Assembly: GCF_029017505.1 (NCBI RefSeq)
Contig: NZ_JAQGEI010000033.1
Span: 1-64,000 of the forward strand
From: Sedimenticola hydrogenitrophicus
Lineage (GTDB): Bacteria > Pseudomonadota > Gammaproteobacteria > Chromatiales > Chromatiaceae
Direction of reading: 5' to 3'
DNA: 64,000 nt
Part shown: positions 18,543-27,456 of the stretch, in pieces
How the letters are laid out: each line of letters starts with the position of its first letter
Numbering within the stretch: position 1 is the first letter of the stretch
Position numbers and translations under genes: made by a program
Notes under the pieces: generated by a model
What the model was told of the DNA's origin: nothing
Database searches by the model: none
Seen by the model: only the letters and a program-made list of their open reading frames with translations

Positions 18543-20396
18543 TCAGATACTGAGCCGGGCGACACGCTTGCCGCCATAGATCAGATTGATCACGGCGCGG
18601 GTGCCCACAATGGCGGTAAACATGGAGGTCAGGATGCCGATAAACAGGGTGACGGCAAAGCCCTTGATCGGTCCGGTACCAAAGCTGAACAGCACCACGG
18701 CGGCTATCAATGTGGTGATATTGGCATCCACGATGGTGGAGAGCGCCTTCTCGTAACCGGCAAAGATGCTCGCCTGTGGGGTGCTGCCGTTGCGAATCTC
18801 CTCACGAATACGTTCGAAGATCAGCACATTGGCATCCACCGCCATACCGACCGTGAGCACGATACCGGCGATACCGGGCAGGGTCAGGGTCGCCTGCAGC
18901 ATGGAGAGCACCGCCACGATGAACACCAGGTTCGTCAGCAGCGCCATATTGGCCACCAAGCCAAACACCTTATAGTAGATGGCCATGAAGATCATCACCA
19001 CGGCCAGGCCGATCAGTACCGAGGCAAAGCCCTGATCGATATTATCCTGCCCCAGGCTGGGACCGATGGTCCGCTCCTCGACGATATCGATCGGCGCCGC
19101 CAGGGCACCGGCGCGCAGCAACAGCGCCAGGTCGTGGGCCTCTTCCGGGCTGTCCAGACCGGTGGTCTGGAAGCGGCGCCCGAACGGCTCGATGATATTG
19201 GCGACACTGATCACCTCCTCCACCTGGACCTTGCGGGTCACCGGCTGGCCATTCACCAGGCGGGTATCCTTACGGGTTTCGATAAACACCACCGCCATCG
19301 GCTTGTTGACGTTTTCGGTGGTCACATTGCGCATGCGCCGCGCACCCTGGCTGTCCAGGCTGACCGACACCATGGGACTGCCGGTGCGCTGATCGAAGCC
19401 GGACGAAGCGTCGGTGATCTGGTTGCCGGTCACGATCACCCGCCGTTTCAATAGAATCGGCCGGCCATCACGGGTCTGGTACAATCTGGAGCCGGGCGGC
19501 ACCCGGCCGGCCAGCGCATCCTCCACGCTGTGCTCGGTATCCTCCAGGCGATACTCCAGGGTGGCCGTGGCACCGAGCAGCTCCTTGAGTTTCGAGGGGT
19601 CCTGGGCGCCCGGGAGCTGCACCACGATACGCCGCTCGCCCTGCTGCTGGATCACCGGCTCCGAGACCCCCAGGGCGTTGACCCGGTTACGCAGGGTGGT
19701 GATGTTCTGGTCCAGGGCGAATTTCTTCACCGCGCGCTGCTCGCTGGGACTCATTTTAGCCTGGACCAGAAACTCCTCCCCCTCGTCCAGGGCTTCCAAC
19801 TGCAGGTCGCGGTACTCGTTGCCGATGACATCCAGCGCCTGGTCGCGCAGCCCAGCCTCCTTGAACGAGACCAGGATGGCGTCATCACGGACGGCCACCC
19901 GGCTATAACGCAGCTTCTCATCCCGCAACAGGGTGCGCAGATCACCGTTGTAGCGTTCCATTGCCTGGCTCACCGCGGCGTCCATGTCGACATCGATCAG
20001 CACATGAATACCGCCGCGCAGATCCAGACCCAGGTACATGGGCAGCGCGCCCACGGTCTGCAGCCAGCCCGGCACGTCGGTGGAGAGCGTCAGGGCCTGG
20101 GTATAATCGCCGCCCAGGGTGGTCTCCAGAATCTCCTTGGCCCGCAACTGACTCTCCGAGTCGTTGAACCGGACCAGCAGCTTGTCGTCGCCGGCATCGG
20201 TTGACTTGATTGCGATGTTCGCCTTGTCCAGGGCCGTGCGAACCGTTTGTTCGGTCGCGGAACCGACCGTTGCCCGGCGACTGCCACTGATCTCCAGTGA
20301 GGGGTCCTGGTCAAAAACGTTGGGCAGGGCGTAGAGCAGGCCAAACAGCACCAGCACCACTACGAGGAGGTTCTTCCAGAGAGGATATCGGTTCAT
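18543..20396 (-). CDS. secD: SecD, protein translocase subunit
   Basis: 617 residues from ATG 20396 (MNRYPLWKNLLVVVLVLFG). The large periplasmic domain follows the first membrane segment; GLDLRGGIHVLIDVD and the TM4 region GMAVDANVLIFERIREE are present. It forms the proton-coupled SecDF complex. The usual Gammaproteobacteria order yajC-secD-secF is kept. Confidence 0.95.
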   Translation of the reverse strand: MNRYPLWKNLLVVVLVLFGLLYALPNVFDQDPSLEISGSRRATVGSATEQTVRTALDKANIAIKSTDAGDDKLLVRFNDSESQLRAKEILETTLGGDYTQALTLSTDVPGWLQTVGALPMYLGLDLRGGIHVLIDVDMDAAVSQAMERYNGDLRTLLRDEKLRYSRVAVRDDAILVSFKEAGLRDQALDVIGNEYRDLQLEALDEGEEFLVQAKMSPSEQRAVKKFALDQNITTLRNRVNALGVSEPVIQQQGERRIVVQLPGAQDPSKLKELLGATATLEYRLEDTEHSVEDALAGRVPPGSRLYQTRDGRPILLKRRVIVTGNQITDASSGFDQRTGSPMVSVSLDSQGARRMRNVTTENVNKPMAVVFIETRKDTRLVNGQPVTRKVQVEEVISVANIIEPFGRRFQTTGLDSPEEAHDLALLLRAGALAAPIDIVEERTIGPSLGQDNIDQGFASVLIGLAVVMIFMAIYYKVFGLVANMALLTNLVFIVAVLSMLQATLTLPGIAGIVLTVGMAVDANVLIFERIREEIRNGSTPQASIFAGYEKALSTIVDANITTLIAAVVLFSFGTGPIKGFAVTLFIGILTSMFTAIVGTRAVINLIYGGKRVARLSI

Positions 20397-20487
20397 CGTT
20401 ATCTGTTGTTGCGGAAGCTCTACAGGGACACGCCGGAGCAACCCGGGGGCCCTACGAAACAGCCGGCCCGTACGGGCCGGCCAGTGA

Positions 20488-20820
20488 TTACAGCTCTTTC
20501 AGGGTGCCTTTTGGCATGATGGCCGCCACCGCCTGACGGCGGATCTTGACCTCGACCCCTTCAGCGATTTCGACCTTGACGAAATTCTCACCCAGATCGG
20601 AGATCCTGCCCATCAATCCGCCTTCGGTCTGTACCTCATCGCCCTTGGCCAGGGTCTCGACCAGTTTTTTGTGCTCCTTCTGACGCTTCATCTGCGGACG
20701 AATCATCAGGAAATAGAGCATGATAATCAGGCCGATCGGCAAGATCAGGCCTTCCAAACCGGGTGAACCCGCACCGTCGCCAGCCGCCTGGGCCATGGCA
20801 TCTGAAATAAAGAAACTCAT
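20488..20820 (-). CDS. yajC: YajC, preprotein translocase accessory subunit
   Basis: 110 residues with one membrane segment (LILPIGLIIMLYFLMIRPQMKRQKEH) followed by a small cytoplasmic domain (GDEVQTEGGLMGRI). First gene of the yajC-secD-secF unit, which starts about 190 bases after tgt. Confidence 0.94.
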   Translation of the reverse strand: MSFFISDAMAQAAGDGAGSPGLEGLILPIGLIIMLYFLMIRPQMKRQKEHKKLVETLAKGDEVQTEGGLMGRISDLGENFVKVEIAEGVEVKIRRQAVAAIMPKGTLKEL

Positions 20821-21008
20821 GGTGTTCTTACCTTAAGTCAAGTGGTCAAAATGTACTGATTCGGCACGGACCACACCGTGCGGGAATCACAAGCGGGGCA
20901 TTATGCCACAGTTGTTGTGATTAAAGAATTTATCACCACCACCGGCCGATCAAGGGCGGAGCAATACCCGAAGATGCGACCTCGCGGATGGTTTTTCAAG
21001 CCGGAAGA

Positions 21009-22106
<1,098 letters not shown>

Positions 22107-22169
22107 TTATATCAACATAAATGGATTTTAACGACTTGACACAATGCAGCATATATTAGAAACTACGCA

Positions 22170-22256
22170 TGTACTGAAAAACAACTCAGTACGCACTCCT
22201 CCATCCTCCTTTGGTGGATTTATTTACGCGGCAATCCACTTGCCGCGTTTTTTTTG
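22170..22256 (+). ncRNA. Possible small RNA or leader with three hairpins, between tgt and queA
   Basis: Three hairpins stand in a row on the + strand: GTACTGA with TCAGTAC (22170-22191 region), an ATCC with GGAT hairpin near 22201-22220, and GCGGCAA with TTGCCGC followed by eight T (22229-22256). The last has the form of a terminator for + strand transcription, yet both flanking genes run on the - strand, so no known gene explains it. No convincing promoter is seen: TTGACA at 22136 is only 10 bases from TATATT. Confidence 0.35.
22228..22256 (+). terminator. Rho-independent terminator pointing rightward
   Basis: GCGGCAA, a short loop, TTGCCGC and then GTTTTTTTT. The T run is only on the + strand side, so it does not serve queA or tgt. 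Confidence 0.7.
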
Positions 22257-22264
22257 CCTGTCGA

Positions 22265-23296
22265 TTATGGCCCGGTCAAACGCTCCAGAAACATCGCATC
22301 CCCATAGCTGAAAAAACGGTAACGCCGGGCGACCGCATGCCGATACGCCGCCATGATCCGCTCATATCCGGAAAAGGCCGCCACCAGCATCAGCAGGGTG
22401 GATTCCGGCAGATGAAAGTTGGTCACCAGGGCATCCACACTGCGGAACCGGTAACCCGGGGTGATGAACAGCCGGGTATCCCCATAGAACGGCTGTATCT
22501 CCCCCTCCCGGGAGGCAGACTCCAGACTGCGTACACTGGTGGTGCCGACCGCCACCACCCGGTTGCCCCGGGCACGCGCCGCACGCACCCGCGCGCACAC
22601 CTCCGGGCTCACCTCCGCGTACTCGCTGTGCATGACGTGCTCCTCCAAGCGATCGACCCGCACCGGCCGAAAGGTGCCGGCGCCCACATGCAGGGTGACG
22701 CAGGCGCGCTCGATCCCCATGGCATCCAGCCGTTGCAGCATGTCATGGTCAAAATGGAGACCCGCGGTGGGTGCCGCCACCGCCCCCTCGCGATCGGAGT
22801 AGACGGTCTGGTAGCGCTCCTCATCCAGTGCCTCATCGTCGCGGCAGATATAGGGAGGGAGCGGCATATGTCCTGACCGCCGCATCAGCTCATGGAGATC
22901 GGCGTCATGGGAGGCAATGACAAACAGATCCTCCTGCCGCCCCCGGACCTCCAGTTCACCGCCGCCTTCCAGCAGAATGCGGCTGCCCGCCTTGGATGAC
23001 TTGCTGGCCCTGATATGGGCAAGACCCAGGCCAGGCTCCAGCACCCGCTCGATCAGCAGTTCAACCCGTCCTCCACTCGCCTTGCGGCCGAACAGCCGAG
23101 CCCGCATCACCCGGGTATCATTGAACACCAGCAGGTCACCGGCCTGCAGCAGTGAGGGCAGGTCGACAAACAGGCGATCGACCGGCGCCGCGTCGCCGCC
23201 CGGCAGATGCAGCAGACGGCTGTCCTGCCGGTTTCCGGTCGGAAACTGGGCAATCAGCTCATCGGGGAGATCGTAGTGGAAGTCGCTTCTCTGCAT
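22265..23296 (-). CDS. queA: QueA, S-adenosylmethionine:tRNA ribosyltransferase-isomerase
   Basis: 343 residues starting [19 protein letters not shown]. Family blocks [27 protein letters not shown] and [11 protein letters not shown] are intact. It converts preQ1 to epoxyqueuosine on tRNA, the step after Tgt. Divergent from the split tRNA-Leu gene to its right. Confidence 0.95.
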   Translation of the reverse strand: MQRSDFHYDLPDELIAQFPTGNRQDSRLLHLPGGDAAPVDRLFVDLPSLLQAGDLLVFNDTRVMRARLFGRKASGGRVELLIERVLEPGLGLAHIRASKSSKAGSRILLEGGGELEVRGRQEDLFVIASHDADLHELMRRSGHMPLPPYICRDDEALDEERYQTVYSDREGAVAAPTAGLHFDHDMLQRLDAMGIERACVTLHVGAGTFRPVRVDRLEEHVMHSEYAEVSPEVCARVRAARARGNRVVAVGTTSVRSLESASREGEIQPFYGDTRLFITPGYRFRSVDALVTNFHLPESTLLMLVAAFSGYERIMAAYRHAVARRYRFFSYGDAMFLERLTGP

Positions 23297-23401
23297 GGGG
23301 GGCGCATATTACCATAGACTGCCATCCCGCCAAGGCTTCTGTGGTGCGCCCTGGAGGGATTGCACTGCCCCATGAAAAGATTATACTACGCGTCTTCGTA
23401 T

Positions 23402-23446
23402 GCCGGGGTGGTGAAATTGGTAGACACAGGGGATTCAAAATCCCCC
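23402..23446 (+). pseudogene. 5' half of host tRNA-Leu(CAA), cut in the anticodon arm
   Basis: Acceptor strand GCCGGGG, the D arm (GTG..CAC) and the anticodon arm GGGGA-TTCAAAA-TCCCC are present, anticodon CAA. The sequence then departs from tRNA: no variable arm, T arm or CCA follows. The missing 3' half is found 9 kb away at 32403-32461, and the two halves join to a foldable tRNA-Leu. Confidence 0.85.
23430..23446. repeat. attL core
   Basis: GGGATTCAAAATCCCCC, identical to 32403-32419. Left flank is host tRNA, right flank is island DNA. Confidence 0.85.
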
Positions 23447-23453
23447 TGGCATG

Positions 23454-23520
23454 ACTGAAAAATGTAATGTAATCAGTTAATTACAGATGATATAAGAAAA
23501 TATGTAGCGATTATGTAGCA
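23454..23520. promoter_or_regulatory. Candidate integrase arm sites at the left end
   Basis: ACTGAAAAAT at 23454-23463 recurs at 32349-32358. TATGTAGCG (23501-23509) and TATGTAGCA (23512-23520) are 11 bases apart, one helical turn, and TATGTAGCA recurs at 32279-32287 next to the integrase gene. Repeats shared by both ends of an island are typical of integrase arm-binding sites. Confidence 0.45.
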
Positions 23521-23524
23521 CTCT

Positions 23525-23611
23525 GCCTCGGTGGCGAAATTGGTAGACGCAGCGGATTCAAAATCCGCCGGTGGAAACACTGTGCCGGTTCGACTCCGGC
23601 CCGAGGCACCA
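23525..23611 (+). tRNA. Intact tRNA-Leu(CAA) carried by the island
   Basis: 87 bases with a perfect 7-bp acceptor stem (GCCTCGG with CCGAGGC), D arm GCG..CGC, and anticodon arm GCGGA-TTCAAAA-TCCGC with anticodon CAA. A long class II variable arm, T arm GCCGG-TTCGACT-CCGGC and an encoded CCA follow. The body differs at many positions from the split host gene, so it is not a simple duplicate. It reads UUG codons and is placed to replace the inactivated gene. Confidence 0.95.
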
Positions 23612-23649
23612 AATTACTAAAGTACGATCCGTTCTATCGGGTTGAACCA

Positions 23650-23997
23650 TCACTCCAACCGCTCCACGCGGTTCACCTTGCTGCCATCCTTGCCGGTCAG
23701 GCCATACGCCTGCAGTCGAAGCGATCCGCTCGGGCTCCTCATGTCCCGGAAGAGGCAGAAGAAGCTGCGGCCTATCGCCGGCATGTAGTCGTATTGCACG
23801 CGGATGGTGTAGCCGTCCTCCCATGTGATCGTCGGGATCACATGGGCGGTGATGCCCGCCGCGCTATCTGGATGCAATGAGACGTGCGCCAGGGCTTCAC
23901 AATGCCATTCAGCCGTGTGCATCGTCAGCTTGTCGGGCTGGTAGGCGGCGACCAGGGCGGGGAGCGTGAGCAGTAGCAGGGTGATGATCTTCGGCAT
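23650..23997 (-). CDS. Small secreted protein of unknown function, island cargo
   Basis: 115 residues with a clear signal peptide (MPKIITLLLLTLPALVAA, cleavage before YQ). The mature part is about 97 residues with two cysteines (EWHCEALA and FFCLFRDM) and several beta-strand-like stretches. No family recognised. Its place at the far end of the island, next to attL, is where cargo such as exclusion or defence genes often sits; that is only positional inference. Confidence 0.6.
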   Translation of the reverse strand: MPKIITLLLLTLPALVAAYQPDKLTMHTAEWHCEALAHVSLHPDSAAGITAHVIPTITWEDGYTIRVQYDYMPAIGRSFFCLFRDMRSPSGSLRLQAYGLTGKDGSKVNRVERLE

Positions 23998-24038
23998 GTT
24001 GGTGCCCTCCTTGATTCCAGTCTATCTATACGGCAGGC

Positions 24039-24068
24039 AAAAAGAACCCCCGCCACAGGGCAGGGGTT
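24039..24068 (-). terminator. Terminator of the terminase gene group
   Basis: On the - strand AACCCCTGCC, CTGT and GGCGGGGGTT form a stem followed by CTTTTT. It lies about 105 bases after the last gene of the group (stop at 24173) and so separates it from the secreted-protein gene. Confidence 0.75.
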
Positions 24069-24172
24069 CAGTGCCGATGACTTCGGCAGGGGAAGGAGTC
24101 ACCCCCGCCCGGCGCATCAGCAGGCCTTACCGGCGGCGATCACGGGGAGCCACCCCAAACCGCCGGTAAATT

Positions 24173-24397
24173 TCACATCTCCTTATTGGCCAGCACGGCC
24201 AGCGCACCCAAGCTGCTGCGCTGCGGTGCCTGGATCGGTTGCGGTCGATAGACGGCATGCTGGGCAATGAATCGATCCAGCTCGGTATCATGCCGGTGAG
24301 GGCCAAGCCCAAGCCGCTGATTGGCGAAGGCTGCCACGCTGCCGCCGGTCCCTATGACGGTCTCGACCTCCTCGTCAGTTAGTGGTGTGATCTTCAC
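24173..24397 (-). CDS. Small hypothetical island protein
   Basis: About 74 residues from GTG 24397, which overlaps the previous stop as GTGA and has GAGGTG upstream; an ATG at 24421 is an alternative. The sequence starts with a VKITPLTDEEVETVIGTGGS stretch followed by HRHDTELDRFIAQHAVYRPQ. No family recognised. Translational coupling to the upstream gene suggests a linked role. Confidence 0.55.
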   Translation of the reverse strand: MKITPLTDEEVETVIGTGGSVAAFANQRLGLGPHRHDTELDRFIAQHAVYRPQPIQAPQRSSLGALAVLANKEM

Positions 24398-25140
24398 GGC
24401 ATCACCTCGATACTTCCGCACTGAACGCCGGCGGCATAGAGCGGCGAACCCTGCAGCCGGTCGAACTGTTCGCGAGTGACGTGATTGACTGTCCCGTACC
24501 CCTTCAGCGCGACGCCAGCGGCAACGAGCGGGGTCTGCTCCTCGCTGTATCGGATGGCGATAGTCTCGGGGGCGGCCGTCTCAGGCTCCAGGGTGATAAC
24601 CACAGGGGCCGCGATGAGTTCAGCCAGGCGGGCCGCTTCGGCCTGCTCGGCCAGCAGCGCGGCGCGGTGGGCGGTGTACCGCTTGTGGCGGGCCGCATCG
24701 ATGATGCCGGCGAACGCGTCCAGGGTGGCCAGGGTCAAGCGGTCATGGTATGGCTTGCTGAAGTTGAACAGCCCGGCCTCGACGCGCCCCGAGGCCATCA
24801 GCAAGCACGCCTGCAGGGCATCGTACCGCCGGCTGTCGGTGTAGCCGCGGGCCGCGTCGATGAACACGTCGAGCAGCACAGCGCCATCACCGGCCTTAAC
24901 GCTTGGATGCACGATGCTGGCGGTAAACTGTTGGATCTTGAGCGGTGCGGCGGTGCGGGTAGCCTCGTCGGCCTGCTCGATCATGTTGTCGATCATGTCC
25001 ACAAGGGCGCGGCGTTGGGCATCGTCGCACAGCTGGCCGGCCAGTTCATCGCGGCGCTGTGCGGCTGCCCGGTGCAGGGCTCGGCGCTTCTCGTCGAGCT
25101 GTGCGGCTGCGGTCTGGAATTCATTGATTAGGGTTTTCAT
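24394..25140 (-). CDS. Hypothetical island protein downstream of terL
   Basis: 248 residues from ATG 25140 (MKTLINEFQTAAAQLDEKRR), which has a strong AAGGAG; a GTG overlapping the terL stop is a weaker alternative. The first 40 residues look like a coiled coil and the rest alternates helices with a beta-rich C-terminus (VNHVTREQFDRLQGS). In a full phage a portal gene would normally follow terL; this protein has neither the length nor recognisable motifs of one. Confidence 0.7.
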   Translation of the reverse strand: MKTLINEFQTAAAQLDEKRRALHRAAAQRRDELAGQLCDDAQRRALVDMIDNMIEQADEATRTAAPLKIQQFTASIVHPSVKAGDGAVLLDVFIDAARGYTDSRRYDALQACLLMASGRVEAGLFNFSKPYHDRLTLATLDAFAGIIDAARHKRYTAHRAALLAEQAEAARLAELIAAPVVITLEPETAAPETIAIRYSEEQTPLVAAGVALKGYGTVNHVTREQFDRLQGSPLYAAGVQCGSIEVMP

Positions 25141-25175
25141 GGGGTCGTGCTCCTTGTTGTTGGTGGGTTGGGTAA

Positions 25176-26582
25176 TCACAACAGATCGGCGTAGTTGTAG
25201 CAGTGGCCGATGCGGTTGGCCGCTACGCCTGCCACGCTGTTTGCAATGTCATCGTGAGCGCCGGGGGCATGGTCGATGCTGTCCTTGCCGCTGCGGGCTG
25301 TCCGGCGCTCCAGGCTGCAAAGCTGATTAACGGTCTTGTCGTGGTCGAGTAGTTCGATCTGTCCGGAGTTAATCAGCGGCAACATATCGCGGTAGAGATC
25401 GGATCGCGGCTTGGCCGAAAGCTCGTAATTGATACCCTGTTTTTTGAAGGGCTCGCGGCACCATTCGCCGCCGTACCTGTCGCCGGTTACGGTTGAGATC
25501 CGATAGCCCTTCAGTAGGGTGCAAAAATCAGTCACCACGGCTTCAGGGGAGAACGGCGGTTTTACCTCCCGCACCGCGTCGACCACGGTGATCGTTTGCC
25601 TGTCCCTGTGCTCATCGTGGGCAATGGCAAGAGTCATGCTGTCCACTGAACCCCCGCTCGGATCAACAAAGGCGCGGTATCGGTTCATCGAAAGGTGGGG
25701 AAGCTCATACCGGCCAGGCACCACACAGGCGTCCACAGCCTCACGGGTTACAAATGCTTCAAGATCGCTGCGAAAGTAGGCCATGTACTCGGCCAGGGCT
25801 GCGGCCTGATCGCGCTCCATTGCTGCAGCCACAACTCGGGGCGGTAGCTTGGGATTCATGGTCATGCTGTCCGCTTGGGCCACAAGGACCGAAGCATCAT
25901 CCTTGCCGAAAAAGCGGCGATAGTTTTCCCACAGTTCACCGCGCTTTGCGTAGGGGCTGGACAGTGCGATCAGCTTGCCGTCGAGCGTTGCCATGGCCGG
26001 GCGTAGCGCGTTGATAATTTCATAGTCAGGGTTGGCGCTGTCTTCGCTACGCCAGAATGCAATTTCATCAGCGATAACGGCGGCCAGGGTGTAGCCGCGG
26101 ACACTGCGAAATGAGGCGGTCGAGATTTCGATCACGGTTCGATTGCTAAGCTCGATTGTCTCCTTGTCCTCGCGCACGATCAGCCGCTCTAACATCGGGT
26201 TGGAGTGCAGCAGGCCGGAGACATACCGGAAGACGGCGCGGGCCTGTTTTCTGTCAGCGGCCAAGACCATCACGGTTGCAGCTTCGCCCGGTGATAGCCG
26301 GTCGGTGTAGTCATGGAGCGCGGCAAGGAACACGGCAAGGAGCGCCGCGTTCTGGGACTTACCGCCTCGGCGGCCCACGACAAGCCAAAGCTCCTGCATG
26401 GCTTGTCGTGGGCTGTCAGCGCGTCGGGTGATTGATTCAAAGAGGCGCTGCTCTGCGCGGTTCAACTCCAGACCGAAGAAACCGCACAAGAGGGCTCTCC
26501 ACCCGTCCCAGCTCGGACCAGCAAACATGCCGCCGAATAGCTGGGGGTCGGTGGTCACATCGCGGATGGTGATCGGGCTCAT
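25176..26582 (-). CDS. Phage terminase large subunit
   Basis: 468 residues with the terminase ATPase-nuclease layout. Walker A VVGRRGGKS is at residues 68-76 and Walker B AAVIADEIAFW near residue 175. The C-terminal RNase H-like nuclease carries FVDPSGG, VTGDRYGGEW and HDDIANSVAG acidic residues. It packages DNA into a preformed capsid and cuts it. No capsid genes are present, so it would need particles from another phage or is a relic. It overlaps terS by 4 bases (ATGA). Confidence 0.88.
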   Translation of the reverse strand: MSPITIRDVTTDPQLFGGMFAGPSWDGWRALLCGFFGLELNRAEQRLFESITRRADSPRQAMQELWLVVGRRGGKSQNAALLAVFLAALHDYTDRLSPGEAATVMVLAADRKQARAVFRYVSGLLHSNPMLERLIVREDKETIELSNRTVIEISTASFRSVRGYTLAAVIADEIAFWRSEDSANPDYEIINALRPAMATLDGKLIALSSPYAKRGELWENYRRFFGKDDASVLVAQADSMTMNPKLPPRVVAAAMERDQAAALAEYMAYFRSDLEAFVTREAVDACVVPGRYELPHLSMNRYRAFVDPSGGSVDSMTLAIAHDEHRDRQTITVVDAVREVKPPFSPEAVVTDFCTLLKGYRISTVTGDRYGGEWCREPFKKQGINYELSAKPRSDLYRDMLPLINSGQIELLDHDKTVNQLCSLERRTARSGKDSIDHAPGAHDDIANSVAGVAANRIGHCYNYADLL

Positions 26583-26977
26583 TGCTGCGGGGATCCCTGC
26601 TTGGCCTTGAGGTATTCGCCAAGGGTCGGCACGTCGCGGGCCACTCGATGCAGGCCAAGCTTTGCGTAGAGCCCTTGGATCGAGTTAGCGGCCTGGGTAT
26701 AGCGGCCTACGTCAAAGGCGGCATTGTCGCCACGGGCAAGGGCCGCTTCCTGAACCCGGATCCAGTGCTCCAGCCATAACACGCGCTCGCACAAGCTGCG
26801 CTGCTGGTAGCTCAAGGAGTCAGCGCCGCCAAGGTCGCAGGTCAGCTCTTGGAACCGCTCGCGCATCTCCTGGGCGATCCCGGTTCGACCGTCCAGCGCG
26901 GCAATGAAGCCCGGTTCAAATTTCGCCGGTACTCTATCGGCCTTCTTCTTCCTGCCGGTCTTTAGTTTGCTGTCCAT
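26579..26977 (-). CDS. Probable terminase small subunit
   Basis: 132 residues starting MDSKLKTGRKKKADRVPAKF. The central region (SYQQRSLCERVLWLEHWIRV) and the C-terminal helix are compatible with a small DNA-recognition subunit. The call rests mainly on the direct ATGA overlap with terL. It would choose the packaging site on DNA. A repeated 18-nt motif at 27006-27023 lies 29 bases before its start. Confidence 0.6.
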   Translation of the reverse strand: MDSKLKTGRKKKADRVPAKFEPGFIAALDGRTGIAQEMRERFQELTCDLGGADSLSYQQRSLCERVLWLEHWIRVQEAALARGDNAAFDVGRYTQAANSIQGLYAKLGLHRVARDVPTLGEYLKAKQGSPQQ

Positions 26978-27005
26978 TTAATCGCCGCCTATTTGCTGGG
27001 TTGAT

Positions 27006-27023
27006 TGCTACCTATTTGCTACA
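27006..27023. promoter_or_regulatory. Shared 18-nt operator-like site ahead of terS
   Basis: TGCTACCTATTTGCTACA is the exact reverse complement of 32281-32298, upstream of the integrase gene. The two are in the same orientation relative to the - strand genes they precede only if read as opposite strands. CCTATTTGCT is repeated again at 26988-26997. It may be an operator or an integrase-binding site. Confidence 0.5.
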
Positions 27024-27251
27024 AGTTTAGGCGTCGCCAGCTACGGGCCGCAATGACACGGGACTTTGAACGAATAGCACGGGGATAATATATCCCTCAT
27101 GTTTGCCCACCGCCGCCGTGTTTCTGCTAGATGGCAAGAGGGTACGAGGGTAATTTTTGCGTCTGTTCGAGCGAGCCTTCCCGCCTGGTAGCCGGTGCGT
27201 TCTTTCCGATGATTTGCCTGCGGGGGGCTTCTATCGGCTGTTCGACTGTTT

Positions 27252-27386
27252 TGGACAGGCAGGACAGGCAGGACAGGCGCTTCTGTACTCCAGCTAAATA
27301 CTTTTTAACTAATTATTAAAATAGAGTATGGAAAAAAGGTATAGGGGGTTTATAGAACCGGGTGTCCTGCCTGTCCTGCCTGTCCA
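27252..27386. other. Candidate replication origin: inverted 9-nt iterons around an AT-rich core
   Basis: Three tandem GGACAGGC(A/G) units begin at 27253, and a perfect 24-nt inverted copy of the array lies at 27363-27386. Between them the DNA is AT-rich (for example ACTTTTTAACTAATTATTAA). The block stands directly downstream of the primase-helicase gene in a 430-base stretch without genes (27024-27456). Satellite and phage origins commonly have iterons near the replication gene. Confidence 0.55.
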
Positions 27387-27393
27387 GATTGCA

Positions 27394-27415
27394 CAAAAAA
27401 CCCGCCGTAGCGGGT
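27394..27415 (-). terminator. Terminator after the primase gene
   Basis: On the - strand ACCCGC, TACG, GCGGGT and then a T run. It lies about 40 bases beyond the stop of the primase-helicase gene. Confidence 0.85.
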
Positions 27416-27456
27416 GTGTGGCGGTGGTTATGCTGGAAGTGTGGGGGCGGTGTTCA

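Noticed and set aside
22136-22157. TTGACA and TATATT as a promoter for the candidate small RNA
   Set aside because: The boxes are only 10 bases apart, too close for a sigma70 promoter.
23402-23488. First tRNA-Leu-like sequence as a functional tRNA
   Set aside because: It has the acceptor 5' strand, D arm and anticodon arm but no T arm or 3' acceptor strand; the missing part is at 32403-32461.
27252-27280. Tandem repeats as a CRISPR array
   Set aside because: Units are 9 bases with no spacers, and an inverted copy follows; no cas genes are in the window. An iteron array fits better.
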